This document shows positions 24,320 to 33,025 of a stretch of 64,000 nt of DNA, in pieces (position 1 is the stretch's first letter; each line of letters starts with the position of its first letter). The notes beneath the pieces are model-generated. The model searched no databases and was not told where the DNA came from. It saw nothing but the letters and a program-made list of their open reading frames with translations. The DNA comes from Hydrogenophaga sp. (lineage in GTDB: Bacteria > Pseudomonadota > Gammaproteobacteria > Burkholderiales > Burkholderiaceae_C). The stretch covers positions 1 to 64,000 of the forward strand of contig NZ_JAHCKK010000008.1 in NCBI RefSeq assembly GCF_026125825.1, given 5' to 3'. Made by a program: the position numbers and the translations under genes.

Positions 24320-26647
24320 TCAGGCTTCGGTCAGCACGCCGTCCACGCGGCGCTGCAGCCGGTAGGGCGGCAGGCCCTTGAGCATGCGCCGTCCGTAGGA
24401 CTGGCGCAGCAAGCGGGCATCGTAACAAACGACCACCGCCTCGTCGGCCTCGGTGCGCAGCGCGCGACCGGTCCACTGCAGCAGGCGCGCGCCGGTGGCG
24501 GGCACCACAAGTTCGCTGAACGGGTCGCGGCCCTGGCTCTTGAGCCAATCGGCCCGCGCCTGGCCCACCGGATCGCTCGGCGAGGCAAAGGGCAGCTTGG
24601 TGATGAACACCCACTCGCACAACTCGCCCGGCAGGTCCAGCCCCTCGCCAAACGACTGCAGGCCGAACAGCACGGAGGGCTTGCCCTCGGCCACGCGCTC
24701 GGCATGCCGACGCAGCAGCACGGTGCGCGAGGCCTCGCCCTGCACCAGCACGCGATCGCGCAGCGCCGCGTGTTCGCCGCGCTCCAGCAGGCCTTGCGCC
24801 TGGCGCATCTGCGCGCGCGAGGTGAACAGCACCAGCGCGCCACGCTCCACCTCGCGCAGGTCGGCCATCAGCAAGGCCAGCATCTCGCGCGTGTAGCCGT
24901 CCACGTCCTTGGGATCGGCGGTGGTCTGCACCACCACCAGGCGGCCCTGGCGCGCATGGTCGAACGGACTCTGCACCTCGCGCGTGGCCACCGCACCATC
25001 CCAGGCCAGGCCCGACTCGTGCAGGAAGTGATCGAAACTGCCGCAGGTGGTGAGCGAGGCGGAGGTGACCACCGCCGCCCGCACCTGGTTCCAAAGGTGG
25101 TTGCGCAGCAGGCTGCCGGGTTGCAGCGGGCAGGCGTGCGCGGTCAGCGTGACCAGGCCGTGGCTCACCCCCGCCTCCAGCCACTTGGCCAGGGGCGGCT
25201 GCCCGTCGCCCGCCGCCTGCTGCCAGTAGCTCGCCGTCTCCTGGGCGCTCTGCAGGCGCGGTGCGAGCACGCCCAGGCGGCTGTAGAGCTTGGCGCAGCG
25301 CGCCGCGTCGCCCGGGTTTTCGCGCGCCGTGGCCTTGAGCTGGGTGGCCAGCGACTCGAACACCTTGAGCAGGCTGCTGGCGTTGGCGTGCAGTTTGCCC
25401 ACCACCTCCAGCCAATCGGCGGGCAACACGCCGCCTTCGAAGCGGTCCACCACCGGCGCACCGGCGTCGTTGAAGCCGCCGCCGGTGCGCGCGGGCGAGC
25501 GGCCCGCAGAACGACCGGTGAGGTCCAGCCAGGCCGGCAGCGTGCCGATGCGCTGCATGGCCAGCCGAGCCAGCTCGGTCTGCGCGCTCTTGAGCTCCTT
25601 CGCGAACGCGGCCACGTCGATGGTGGGCTGGTGATCGATCGCGGAGGCCACCTCGTCCACCGCGCGCGGCAGCTTGTCCAGCCAGTGGCCGCGCATCAGG
25701 TCCATGGACGCGGTGAACTGCCCCTGCGCCACCGAGCCCAGGTGGTGCGCCTCGTCGAACACGAGGTAGCAGTCCTGCGGCGCGGGCAGCGCGTGCAGGC
25801 CCAGGGTGGAGAGCAGCAGGTCGTGGTTGACGACGATGACCTGCGCCTGCGCCAGCCGGGCGCGCGCCTGGTAGTAGCTGCAGCTGTTGTAGCTGGGGCA
25901 ATGGCGCGCGGTGCAGGTGTGGCGCTCGGCCGCCACGGGCGCCCACAGGCTGCCATCGGGGGGATCGTCGAGGCGGTCGCGGTCGCCGTCCCAGCTGCCC
26001 CCATCCAGCGCGTGGGCCCAGGCCGTGTACTGCACGCCGCGCTCCTGCCAGCGCGCCGCGGCGGCGGCCGAGGCCACCGCCTGCGCCGCCATGCCCGCGG
26101 CGCTGGTGTCGCCGCCAGCGTCGTCGCTTTCGAACAGGTCGGCACTCGCCGCGTCGCCCCCGCTGAGCTGGTCGAGCTTGAGGCGGCACACGTAGCGCCC
26201 GCGCCCCTTGGCCAGCGCGAAGCTGAAGGGTTGCGGCAGCGTGGCGGCCAGCGCGGGGAGGTCCTTGGCGATCAGCTGCTCCTGCAGCGCCACCGTGGCG
26301 GTGCTGATGATCACGCGCTTTTGCTGCGCCAGCGCCAGCGGGATCACCGTGGAGGCGTAGGCCGCCGACTTGCCCACGCCGGTGCCCGCCTGCACCACCG
26401 CGATGCCGCGCGCGGGCAGGGCCGCGTCGCTCGCCACCGCACCGTCGCCCAGACTCACGCCCGAGAGCGTGTGCGCGATGTGCGCAGCCATCTCGCGCTG
26501 GCCCGGCCGCGCGCGGTAGCCTGGCGCGTGGGCCACGACGTGATCGAACGCGGCCAGCGCGATCGCCTCGCGCGCCAGCGGGCCGGCCACCGGCGCGGCG
26601 GGTGCGCCGGTATTGGCAGAAGAGGGCTCAAGGGTGGGGGTGGACAT
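24320..26647 (-). CDS. dinG: ATP-dependent DNA helicase DinG
   Basis: A 775-residue XPD-like superfamily 2, 5'-3' helicase. Walker A GTGVGKSAAY is near residue 88. The iron-sulfur cluster cysteines lie in YVCRLK and in CTARHCPSYNSC. The DEAH box is FDEAHHLG, and the C-terminal helicase half contains FGLQSFGEGLDLPG and 'QWTGRALRTEADEA'. DinG unwinds R-loops and damage-associated structures. No LexA-type CTGT-N8-ACAG box was noticed upstream; a different palindrome lies there. Confidence 0.96.
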   Translation of the reverse strand: MSTPTLEPSSANTGAPAAPVAGPLAREAIALAAFDHVVAHAPGYRARPGQREMAAHIAHTLSGVSLGDGAVASDAALPARGIAVVQAGTGVGKSAAYASTVIPLALAQQKRVIISTATVALQEQLIAKDLPALAATLPQPFSFALAKGRGRYVCRLKLDQLSGGDAASADLFESDDAGGDTSAAGMAAQAVASAAAAARWQERGVQYTAWAHALDGGSWDGDRDRLDDPPDGSLWAPVAAERHTCTARHCPSYNSCSYYQARARLAQAQVIVVNHDLLLSTLGLHALPAPQDCYLVFDEAHHLGSVAQGQFTASMDLMRGHWLDKLPRAVDEVASAIDHQPTIDVAAFAKELKSAQTELARLAMQRIGTLPAWLDLTGRSAGRSPARTGGGFNDAGAPVVDRFEGGVLPADWLEVVGKLHANASSLLKVFESLATQLKATARENPGDAARCAKLYSRLGVLAPRLQSAQETASYWQQAAGDGQPPLAKWLEAGVSHGLVTLTAHACPLQPGSLLRNHLWNQVRAAVVTSASLTTCGSFDHFLHESGLAWDGAVATREVQSPFDHARQGRLVVVQTTADPKDVDGYTREMLALLMADLREVERGALVLFTSRAQMRQAQGLLERGEHAALRDRVLVQGEASRTVLLRRHAERVAEGKPSVLFGLQSFGEGLDLPGELCEWVFITKLPFASPSDPVGQARADWLKSQGRDPFSELVVPATGARLLQWTGRALRTEADEAVVVCYDARLLRQSYGRRMLKGLPPYRLQRRVDGVLTEA

Positions 26648-26703
26648 GCGGACGCGAAAGCAAACGCCGATTGTCCCAGACCGGGCCGGGTGTCATCGGG
26701 CCA

Positions 26704-26718
26704 TGGTGCAATGCACCA
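26704..26718. promoter_or_regulatory. 15-bp perfect palindrome between dinG and the patatin gene
   Basis: TGGTGCA-A-TGCACCA is a perfect 7+1+7 inverted repeat in the 95-bp divergent intergenic region, 25 bp before the patatin start and 57 bp before the dinG start. It looks like a dimeric operator. The regulator is unknown, and its half-site is unlike a LexA box. Confidence 0.45.
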
Positions 26719-26742
26719 CCCTGCCCCCCGACAATGCCAGCC

Positions 26743-27819
26743 ATGTCCCAGACCTCCCGCCCCGGCAAACTCCCGATCGACCTCGCGCTGCAGGGCGGCG
26801 GCTCGCACGGCGCCTTCACCTGGGGCGTGCTCGACCGCCTGCTCGAAGACGAAACCCTGGAGATCGCCGCCATCAGCGGCACCAGCGCCGGGGCCATGAA
26901 CGCCGTGGCCCTCGCCTCGGGCCTCATGGACGGCGGGCGTGAGGGCGCGCAGCGCGTGCTGCGCCAGTTCTGGACCCGTGTGGCCGAGCTCTCGCCCTTC
27001 CACCGGCTGCAGACCAGCCCGATGGGCGTGCTCATGGGGCCGGCCACCGACTGGCTGGCGCCCTGGCTCAAGCCCTGGACCGAACCGCTGCAGCAGGCTG
27101 CCGACGCCTTCGGCCACACGCTCTCGCCCTACCAGCTCAACCCCCTCAACCTCAACCCCTTGCGCGACATCCTGGTCGACACCATCGACTTCGACCGCGC
27201 GCGCCGTTGCCACAAGACGCAACTCTTCATCGCCGCCACCCAGGTGCGCACCGGCGCCCTGCGCGTGTTCGCCCAGCACGAACTCACGGCCGACATGGTG
27301 CTGGCCTCGGCCTGCCTGCCGCTGCTGTTCCAGGCGGTGGACATCGAGGGCGAGGCCTACTGGGACGGTGGCTACGCCGGCAATCCCACGCTGCTGCCGC
27401 TGGTGAACGAGGCCTGCGCCGACGACCTGCTGCTGGTGCAGATCAACCCCACACAGCGCGAGAGCGTGCCCACCACCGCGCGCGACATTCTCGACCGCAT
27501 CAACGAAGTGACCTTCAATGCCAGCCTGGTGAAAGAACTGCGCACCTTGGCGCTGCTCAAACAGGTCATCGGCGAGCAACGCTCGCCCCACAGCCCTGCG
27601 CTGTTCCAGCGCGTGCAGCGGCTGCGGGTCCACCTCATCGAAGGCGGCGAGTCGCTCGCCGCGCTGGGCGCGGGCAGCAAGACCAACACGCAGTGGGCCT
27701 TCCTGTCGAACCTGCATGCCATGGGGCGCGAAGCGGCGGACCGCTGGCTGCACGCGCACCGCAAAGACCTGGGCCAGCGCAGCACGCTGGACCTCGGACC
27801 GGTGATGATCGACGACTGA
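26743..27819 (+). CDS. patatin-like phospholipase
   Basis: A 358-residue cytoplasmic-looking serine lipase. The oxyanion-hole loop is GGGSHGAF (18-25), the nucleophile elbow is GTSAG with Ser48, and the catalytic Asp lies in WDGGYAGN near residue 207. The start MSQTSRPGKL was chosen because upstream in-frame sequence (to 26602) runs through the dinG promoter and is not conserved-looking. It belongs to the RssA/patatin-like group often encoded beside polyhydroxyalkanoate or lipid genes. Here it stands alone. Confidence 0.92.
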   Translation: MSQTSRPGKLPIDLALQGGGSHGAFTWGVLDRLLEDETLEIAAISGTSAGAMNAVALASGLMDGGREGAQRVLRQFWTRVAELSPFHRLQTSPMGVLMGPATDWLAPWLKPWTEPLQQAADAFGHTLSPYQLNPLNLNPLRDILVDTIDFDRARRCHKTQLFIAATQVRTGALRVFAQHELTADMVLASACLPLLFQAVDIEGEAYWDGGYAGNPTLLPLVNEACADDLLLVQINPTQRESVPTTARDILDRINEVTFNASLVKELRTLALLKQVIGEQRSPHSPALFQRVQRLRVHLIEGGESLAALGAGSKTNTQWAFLSNLHAMGREAADRWLHAHRKDLGQRSTLDLGPVMIDD

Positions 27820-27906
27820 AGCCGGGCACCGACGAGTAACCCGGCACGCCGCTTGCCCCGGCCGGCGGTGGTAGCCTGCCCCTTCCTCTCTCACCGGAGC
27901 ACCGTC

Positions 27907-28194
27907 ATGGAACATGCCATCGAACACGAAGAACGCGGCGCGCGTGGCGCTTTTCACCTCCTGCAGGGCGCCCGGCGCGTCGGTGAAATGACGTACAGCC
28001 GCACCAACCCCTCGCTGGTGGTGGTGGACCACACCTACGTGGACCCTAGCCTGCGGGGCCAGGGCGTGGCGCAGCATCTGCAGGACGCCCTGGTGGCCTG
28101 GGCGCGCGACACCGGCACCAAGGTCGTGCCGCTTTGTTCGTACGTGAAGGTGCAGTTCGATCGCGACCCCGCGATTCGCGACGTGCTGGCCTGA
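27907..28194 (+). CDS. YjdJ-type mini-GNAT acetyltransferase, copy 1
   Basis: A 95-residue protein of the small GCN5-related family, with the acetyl-CoA loop LRGQGVAQHL and 'VVPLCSYVKVQFDRDP' at the C-terminus. The start MEHAIEHEER follows a CCGGAGC ribosome site; a longer frame to 27853 is not supported. It shares motif order and most residues with the next gene, so the pair is a tandem duplication. E. coli YjdJ-like proteins have unknown acceptors. Confidence 0.88.
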   Translation: MEHAIEHEERGARGAFHLLQGARRVGEMTYSRTNPSLVVVDHTYVDPSLRGQGVAQHLQDALVAWARDTGTKVVPLCSYVKVQFDRDPAIRDVLA

Positions 28195-28228
28195 GCCCCC
28201 TTTCTTTTCACTTACCTCGCTTCATCCC

Positions 28229-28522
28229 ATGGCACCACACACCATCCAGCGCCAGGAACAGGATTCCAAAGGCGCCTTCTACGTCGAGCAGGGCGGCCAG
28301 CGCATCGCCGAGATGACCTACAGCCGGACCAGCCCGTCGCTGATCATCATCGATCACACCGAGGTCGGCGAAAGCCTCAAGGGCCAGGGCGTGGGCCGCC
28401 AACTGCTGGATGCACTGGTGGCCTGGGTGCGCGCGACCGACACGAAGGTGATCGCGCTGTGCCCGTTCGCCAAAGCGCAGTTCGACAAGGATGCGTCGAT
28501 CCGCGACGTGCTGCGGAGCTGA
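28229..28522 (+). CDS. YjdJ-type mini-GNAT acetyltransferase, copy 2
   Basis: A 97-residue paralogue of the preceding protein. GEMTYSRTNPSLVVVDHT of copy 1 becomes AEMTYSRTSPSLIIIDHT here. LKGQGVGRQLLDALVAW and 'VIALCPFAKAQFDKD' keep the acetyl-CoA loop and C-terminal signature. The divergence is well spread, so the duplication is not recent. Its TGA overlaps the GST ATG by one base, coupling the two. Confidence 0.88.
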   Translation: MAPHTIQRQEQDSKGAFYVEQGGQRIAEMTYSRTSPSLIIIDHTEVGESLKGQGVGRQLLDALVAWVRATDTKVIALCPFAKAQFDKDASIRDVLRS

Positions 28523-29208
28523 TGGCACCGGTACCGCCGCTGCTCTACACCTACCGCCGCTGCCCCTACGCGATGCGGGCACGCATGGCGTTGCTGGTGG
28601 CGGGCATCGGATTCGACGCGCACGAGATCGTGTTGCGCGACAAGCCCGCCGCGATGCTGGCGCTTTCGCCCAAGGGCACGGTGCCGGTGCTCGCCCTGCC
28701 CGGCGGCGAGGTGCTGGAGCAAAGCCTGGACATCATGCGCTGGGCCTTCTCGGTGAGCGATCCCGCGGGCTGGTGGCCGCGCGCGCAAAGCGCGGCCCAC
28801 CTGGCGCTGCTGTCCCTGTGCGACGGCCCTTTCAAGCACCACCTGGACCGCACCAAGTACCCCGAACGCTTCGAGGGTGCCGACCCGGCCTGGCACCGGG
28901 CGCAGGCGGTGGACGTGCTGCTGCGGCCCCTGGACGCGCAGTTGCAGGCATCCGCCCAGCTGGGCGGGGACCTGCCGTGCGCCACCGACCTCGCCCTGTT
29001 TCCGTTTGTGCGCCAGTTCGCCGCGGTGGACCCGGCCTGGTTCGAGGCTCAGCTCCCCCTGCCAGCGCTCAAGGCCTGGCTGGCCGGCTGGTTGTCGCAC
29101 CCGCTCTTCACCGCAGCGATGGCCAAGCTGCCGAGTGGCCAGGCGACGCGATTCCCGGCACCGCCGGTGCTCATGCCGCCGCCAGCAAGCCCCGCAGCAA
29201 CTCGCTGA
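28522..29208 (+). CDS. glutathione S-transferase family protein
   Basis: A 228-residue GST-like protein. The thioredoxin-fold N-terminus has a single-Cys active-site motif, YRRCPYAMRAR, near residue 12, as in Omega/Beta-type GSTs and GrxB-like proteins. 'KGTVPVL' and EQSLDIMRW follow, then an all-helical C-terminal half. The start ATG overlaps the preceding stop. Its 3' end overlaps the convergent marC-like gene by 38 bases. The substrate is unknown; glutathione-dependent thiol exchange or lyase activity is likely. Confidence 0.88.
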   Translation: MAPVPPLLYTYRRCPYAMRARMALLVAGIGFDAHEIVLRDKPAAMLALSPKGTVPVLALPGGEVLEQSLDIMRWAFSVSDPAGWWPRAQSAAHLALLSLCDGPFKHHLDRTKYPERFEGADPAWHRAQAVDVLLRPLDAQLQASAQLGGDLPCATDLALFPFVRQFAAVDPAWFEAQLPLPALKAWLAGWLSHPLFTAAMAKLPSGQATRFPAPPVLMPPPASPAATR

Positions 29209-29854
29209 CGCCGTCCCACACGATCTGCACGCCCAGGCACAGCAGGATGAAGGCCGAGAGCCGAAGGAAGATCACGGTGCCGGCTTCACCCAGGGGCTTG
29301 AGCAACCGCTCGGCGTACCGGAACGCCAAATACAGCAGCACGCCGATGACGAACAGCGCGAGCACGCCGCCACCCATGCGAGCGAGCGAAAGCGCAAAGC
29401 GCTGGTCGTTCAGGGCCACGCCCACGGTGATGGCCGCCGCAATGGAGCCCGGGCCGCAACTGATGGGAAACGTCAGCGGGTAGAAGGCCTGCCGGCGCGC
29501 CTGCTCGGGCGTGAAGGCTTCGGCCAGCTCGGTGCGGCTGTCTTCGCTGGGGTGGCTGGCATTGAGCAGGCGCCAGGCCGAGGCCGCCACGATGAGGCCG
29601 CCGCCCACGCGCACGATCGGCAGGGAGATGCCGAAGAAATCGAGCACGTACGAGCCCACCAGCATGGAGCCGACCATGAGCGCAAACATGTTGCGCGCGA
29701 TGCGCCGCGCCAGCAGCGCGCGCGTGGAAGGGGAAGCGCCCTCGGTCAGGCCGAGGAAGATGGGCGCGGTGGCCGCCGGGTTCAGGATCGGCAGGATGGC
29801 GGCGAAGACGAAGAGAAAGCTCTTTCCAAAGGCCAGGGCGAATTCAAGGGTCAT
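29171..29854 (-). CDS. MarC-family integral membrane protein
   Basis: A 227-residue protein with six predicted helices. It shows the MarC/UPF0056 signatures ILNPAATAPIFLGLTEG at about 23-39, 'GGGLIVAASAWRLL' and 'ISCGPGSIAAAITVG'. MarC proteins were once linked to multiple antibiotic resistance, but that role has not held up and their transport function is unknown. It follows the BCCT gene by 3 bp on the same strand, so it is probably the last gene of a MarR-BCCT-MarC transcript. Confidence 0.92.
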   Translation of the reverse strand: MTLEFALAFGKSFLFVFAAILPILNPAATAPIFLGLTEGASPSTRALLARRIARNMFALMVGSMLVGSYVLDFFGISLPIVRVGGGLIVAASAWRLLNASHPSEDSRTELAEAFTPEQARRQAFYPLTFPISCGPGSIAAAITVGVALNDQRFALSLARMGGGVLALFVIGVLLYLAFRYAERLLKPLGEAGTVIFLRLSAFILLCLGVQIVWDGVSELLRGLLAAA

Positions 29855-29857
29855 GGT

Positions 29858-31372
29858 TCATTTCAACACTTCGCGCAGGCGCCGGCGCAGCGCTCGCTCG
29901 CGCCGCTGCTCCTCGTGCCAGTCCTCGCGCACGCCACGCCACAGCGCGATCGCCATCAGCACGATCACCAGGGTGAAAGGCAGGGCGAACACGATGGTGG
30001 CGGTCTGCACGGCCTTGAGACCGCCAGCCAGCAGCAGGCTGATGGCAACGCCCGAGATGAGCAGGCCCCACGCGATCTTCACGCGCGCGCTGGGGTTCTC
30101 CTGCCCACCGGTGCTCATCATGCCCAGCACCAGGGTGGCCGAGTCGCCCGAGGTGACGAAGAACAGCAGCACCAGCACCGTGGCCACGCCCGACATCAGC
30201 GCGGCCAGGGGCAGCGCCTCGAACATCTCGAACAGCGCGGTGGAGACGTCGGCACGCACCGCGTCGGCCACCGGCACGCCCTGCATGATCTCAAGATGGA
30301 GCGCGGTGCCGCCAAACACCGAGAACCAGACAAAGGCCGCCAGGCTGGGCGCGAGCATGGTGCCCAAGATGAATTCGCGGATCGTGCGGCCGCGCGAGAC
30401 GCGCGCGATGAACAGCCCCACGAAGGGTGACCAGCTCACCCACCAGGCCCAGTAGAAGATGGTCCAGCCCCCGACCCAGGTGCTGTCGCGAAACGGCGTC
30501 ATGCGCAGGCTCATGCGCACCAGTTCGCTCACATAGCTGCCCAGCGTGGACGTGAAGGCATCGATGATGACCACCGTGGGGCCGACCACGAACACCACCA
30601 GCGCCAGCAAGGCCGCGAGGACGAGGTTGATGTTGGAGAGCCACTTGATGCCCTTGGTGACGCCGCTGACGGCAGAGACCAGGAACAGCACGGTGGTCAC
30701 CACGATGATGCCGACCTGCTGCGCCTCACCCACAGGCAGGCCGAGCAAAGCGTGCAGGCCGCTGTTGATCTGCAGCGCACCCATGCCGAGCGACGCCGCC
30801 ACGCCGAACGCGGTCGCGATCACCGCAAGCACATTCACCACCGGCCCGAGGTGCTGCATGGGTGCCCAGGGCAGTGCCTGCACCGCCGTGCTCACCAGCG
30901 CGCTGCCGCCCTTGCGGAACTGGAAGAAGGCGATCGACAGCGCGACGATGCTGTAGACCGCCCAGGGGTGCAGGCCCCAGTGGAAGAAGCTGTAGCGCAT
31001 GGCGGCGTTGGCCGCCTCCGGCGTGCGGGCCGCGATGCCCGGCGGTGGCGAGCCGTAGTGGGAAATCGGTTCGGCCACGCCCCAGAACACCAGGCCGATG
31101 CCCATGCCGGCCGCGAACAGCATGGCGAACCAGCTGCCGACCGAGAACTCGGGCTCGTCGTCCTCGCCACCGAGCTTGAGATCGCCGTAGCGGCTGAACG
31201 CCAGCACCAGGGCGAACAACACCAGGCCCAGCACCACCCACAGGTAGAGCCAGCCGAAGTCGCGCGTGATGACCGCCAGGGCGGTCGCGAACGCGGCGTC
31301 CAGCGCATCGGGAGCGACGACGCCCCACAGGACGATGGCCAGGATCACACCCGCTGAAGCGATCAGTTGCAT
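29858..31372 (-). CDS. BCCT-family betaine/carnitine/choline-type transporter
   Basis: A 504-residue secondary transporter with twelve helices. The BCCT signature WAWWVSWSPFVGLFIARVSRGRT-type region is present; I read WWVSWSPFVG and FIARVSRGRTIRE. 'GGEDDEPEFSVGSWFAMLFA' lies in the early loop. An AGGAGGAA ribosome site precedes the start. Members import quaternary ammonium or sulfonium solutes. The C-terminus is short, lacking the long osmosensing tail of BetP. It follows the MarR gene by 13 bp on the same strand and is divergent from the Bug/sulfatase genes. Confidence 0.93.
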   Translation of the reverse strand: MQLIASAGVILAIVLWGVVAPDALDAAFATALAVITRDFGWLYLWVVLGLVLFALVLAFSRYGDLKLGGEDDEPEFSVGSWFAMLFAAGMGIGLVFWGVAEPISHYGSPPPGIAARTPEAANAAMRYSFFHWGLHPWAVYSIVALSIAFFQFRKGGSALVSTAVQALPWAPMQHLGPVVNVLAVIATAFGVAASLGMGALQINSGLHALLGLPVGEAQQVGIIVVTTVLFLVSAVSGVTKGIKWLSNINLVLAALLALVVFVVGPTVVIIDAFTSTLGSYVSELVRMSLRMTPFRDSTWVGGWTIFYWAWWVSWSPFVGLFIARVSRGRTIREFILGTMLAPSLAAFVWFSVFGGTALHLEIMQGVPVADAVRADVSTALFEMFEALPLAALMSGVATVLVLLFFVTSGDSATLVLGMMSTGGQENPSARVKIAWGLLISGVAISLLLAGGLKAVQTATIVFALPFTLVIVLMAIALWRGVREDWHEEQRRERALRRRLREVLK

Positions 31373-31385
31373 GGGAAGTTCCTCC

Positions 31386-31883
31386 TCAATCTCCACCGTC
31401 CTGCGGTATCGGGGTTTGCGGCCGGGCCGCCACCATGCGGCTGGCCTGGGCCTGCAAGGCATCCACCATGGCATCGAGCTGCTCATGCTGGGCGGCGTCG
31501 AGGCCGGCCACCAGCTCGCGGTTGATCGCCGCCACGCGCGGATAGATCTCACCATACAGCCGCCGGCCCTCGTCGGTCAGGAAGACGTGCACCTCGCGCC
31601 GGTCCGATGGGCGGGGCTGGCGCACCACGAGCTTCTTGGCGGCCAGCGTGCTCAGCGTGCGCGAGGTGCGCGCGCGATCGAGCATGGCGTGCTCGGCCAG
31701 CTGGGACGACAGCGCGCCCTCGCGCTCGGCCAGGAAGGAGAGGATGCGCCACTCGCGGCGCGTGATGCCGAACTCGCTCTCGCACATGTGCACCACCAGC
31801 CGCCCAGCGGTGGTGTGGATGCGGTAGAGCCGGTACAGCAGCAGGTCGGCCTGTCGCTGCGGCGCCGTGAGTCGGTTGCTCAT
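31386..31883 (-). CDS. MarR-family transcriptional regulator (BCCT/sulfatase locus)
   Basis: A 165-residue winged-helix regulator. The core contains 'ESEFGITRREWRILSFLAERE', an HTH around 'SSQLAEHAMLDRARTSRTLSTL', and a wing with RQPRPSDRREVHVFLTDEG. The ATG start is used; TTG (31901) and GTG (31895) in frame could add six or four residues. It leads the BCCT-MarC strand and shares a 95-bp divergent region with the Bug and sulfatase genes, so it probably controls both arms. Confidence 0.9.
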   Translation of the reverse strand: MSNRLTAPQRQADLLLYRLYRIHTTAGRLVVHMCESEFGITRREWRILSFLAEREGALSSQLAEHAMLDRARTSRTLSTLAAKKLVVRQPRPSDRREVHVFLTDEGRRLYGEIYPRVAAINRELVAGLDAAQHEQLDAMVDALQAQASRMVAARPQTPIPQDGGD

Positions 31884-31903
31884 CAGGGAAAACACCCGCA
31901 ATG

Positions 31904-31923
31904 ATTGATTTCTGCAATTGATT
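31904..31923. promoter_or_regulatory. ATTGATT direct repeats in the MarR / Bug divergent region
   Basis: ATTGATT occurs at 31904-31910 and again at 31917-31923, 13 bp apart, around a CAATTG palindrome (31915-31920). This AT-rich patch stands out in otherwise GC-rich DNA and lies between the divergent starts. It is a plausible promoter/operator core for the MarR regulator. Confidence 0.35.
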
Positions 31924-31978
31924 GTCGCTGCATAGGATGCCAGTTTGCACGGGGAACTTCCCCCACAGGAGCCCGACC

Positions 31979-32947
31979 ATGACCAACCGCCGCCAGTTGC
32001 TGTTCGCCCTCACCGCCGCGCTGACCACCTCCATCGCCTCCCCGGCGCACGCCCAGGCCATCGAAGGCCCCTTGCGGGTGGTGGTTCCTTACGCGCCGGG
32101 CGGTTCGTCCGACCGCGTGGCGCGGCTGGTGGCCGACAAACTGGGCCCCAAGCTGGGCGTGACGGTGGTGGTGGAGAACCGCACCGGCGGCGGCGGGCGC
32201 ATCGCGGCGCAGCAACTCAAGGCCACGCCAGCCCAGCAGAACGTGCTGCTGCTGGCCAACCCGGCGCTCATGCTGGTCGCACCCCTGGTGTTCAAGGACG
32301 CGGGCTACGACCCCGACAAGGACTTCCAGCCGGTGTCGCAGGCCAGCCGCTACGAATTCGCGGTGGCAGTGGGCGCGGGCGTGCCGGTGCGCGAACTCAA
32401 CCACCTGCTCGCCTGGCTGCGCGCCAACCCCGAACAGGCCAACTTCGGCGTGCCCGCCACCGGCAGCCTGCCGCACTTCTTCGGCCTCATGGTGGGCGAG
32501 AAGGCCGGCGTGAAAGCGCAGGTGGTGGGCTACAGGGGCTCAGGCCCGCTGCTGGCCGACCTGATGGGCGGCCAGGTGCCCGTGGCCTTCGACACCTTTG
32601 ACACCTTGCTGCCGCAGCACGAGGCCGGCAAGATCCGCATCCTCGCCGTCTCCAGCGACAGGCGCTCCGCCTTTGCGCCCGCCATTCCCACTTTCAGGGA
32701 AGCCGGGCTGGACCTCGGCGCCGAAGGGTGGAACACCTTCTTTGCGCCCGCCAGCATGCCCGCCGCGCGCGTGGCGCAGTTCGGCCAGGCGATTCTCGAG
32801 GTCATGCAGGACCCCGAGACCGTGCGCCGTTTCAACGACGCGCGCCTGGGCCCGGTGGCCAGCACACCCGAACAGACCCGCCGCATGCTCGCGGCCTACC
32901 GCGCGCAATGGGCCCCCGTGGTCCAGAAGTCGGGCTACCAGCCGTGA
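31979..32947 (+). CDS. Bug/TctC-family solute-binding receptor, sulfatase locus copy 1
   Basis: A 322-residue periplasmic receptor. It starts at the ATG behind ACAGGAG and has a signal peptide ending SPAHAQA. First-lobe signature: LRVVVPYAPGGSSDRVARLVA, with the typical ASN-like VENRTGGGGRIAA loop. It is more divergent from the other window Bugs than they are from each other, for example 'GVNTLL'-type segments are replaced by PVRELNHLLAWL. It is followed 78 bp later by a second receptor, and no membrane subunits are encoded nearby. Confidence 0.92.
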   Translation: MTNRRQLLFALTAALTTSIASPAHAQAIEGPLRVVVPYAPGGSSDRVARLVADKLGPKLGVTVVVENRTGGGGRIAAQQLKATPAQQNVLLLANPALMLVAPLVFKDAGYDPDKDFQPVSQASRYEFAVAVGAGVPVRELNHLLAWLRANPEQANFGVPATGSLPHFFGLMVGEKAGVKAQVVGYRGSGPLLADLMGGQVPVAFDTFDTLLPQHEAGKIRILAVSSDRRSAFAPAIPTFREAGLDLGAEGWNTFFAPASMPAARVAQFGQAILEVMQDPETVRRFNDARLGPVASTPEQTRRMLAAYRAQWAPVVQKSGYQP

Positions 32948-33025
32948 AGACATGAAACACCCCCTGCGCCGCTTCTGCTCATCCAGCAGGGTGACAAAAC
33001 CCACTTCCTTTTCTTGATTGGTCCC

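Noticed and set aside
22263-26189. single 1308-codon minus-strand frame spanning dinG and the phospholipase gene
   Set aside because: Only its last 509 codons (from 23792) look like protein. The upstream part is an out-of-phase shadow of dinG and the CopD-like gene.
23978-26899. 973-codon plus-strand frame over dinG
   Set aside because: It has a low-complexity Gln/His/Arg composition, and DinG on the other strand is complete with Walker, Fe-S and DEAH motifs.
27821-27845. GCCGGG / CCCGGC stem-loop after the patatin gene
   Set aside because: It has only 6 bp with a 13-nt loop and no U tract, which is not enough to call a terminator.
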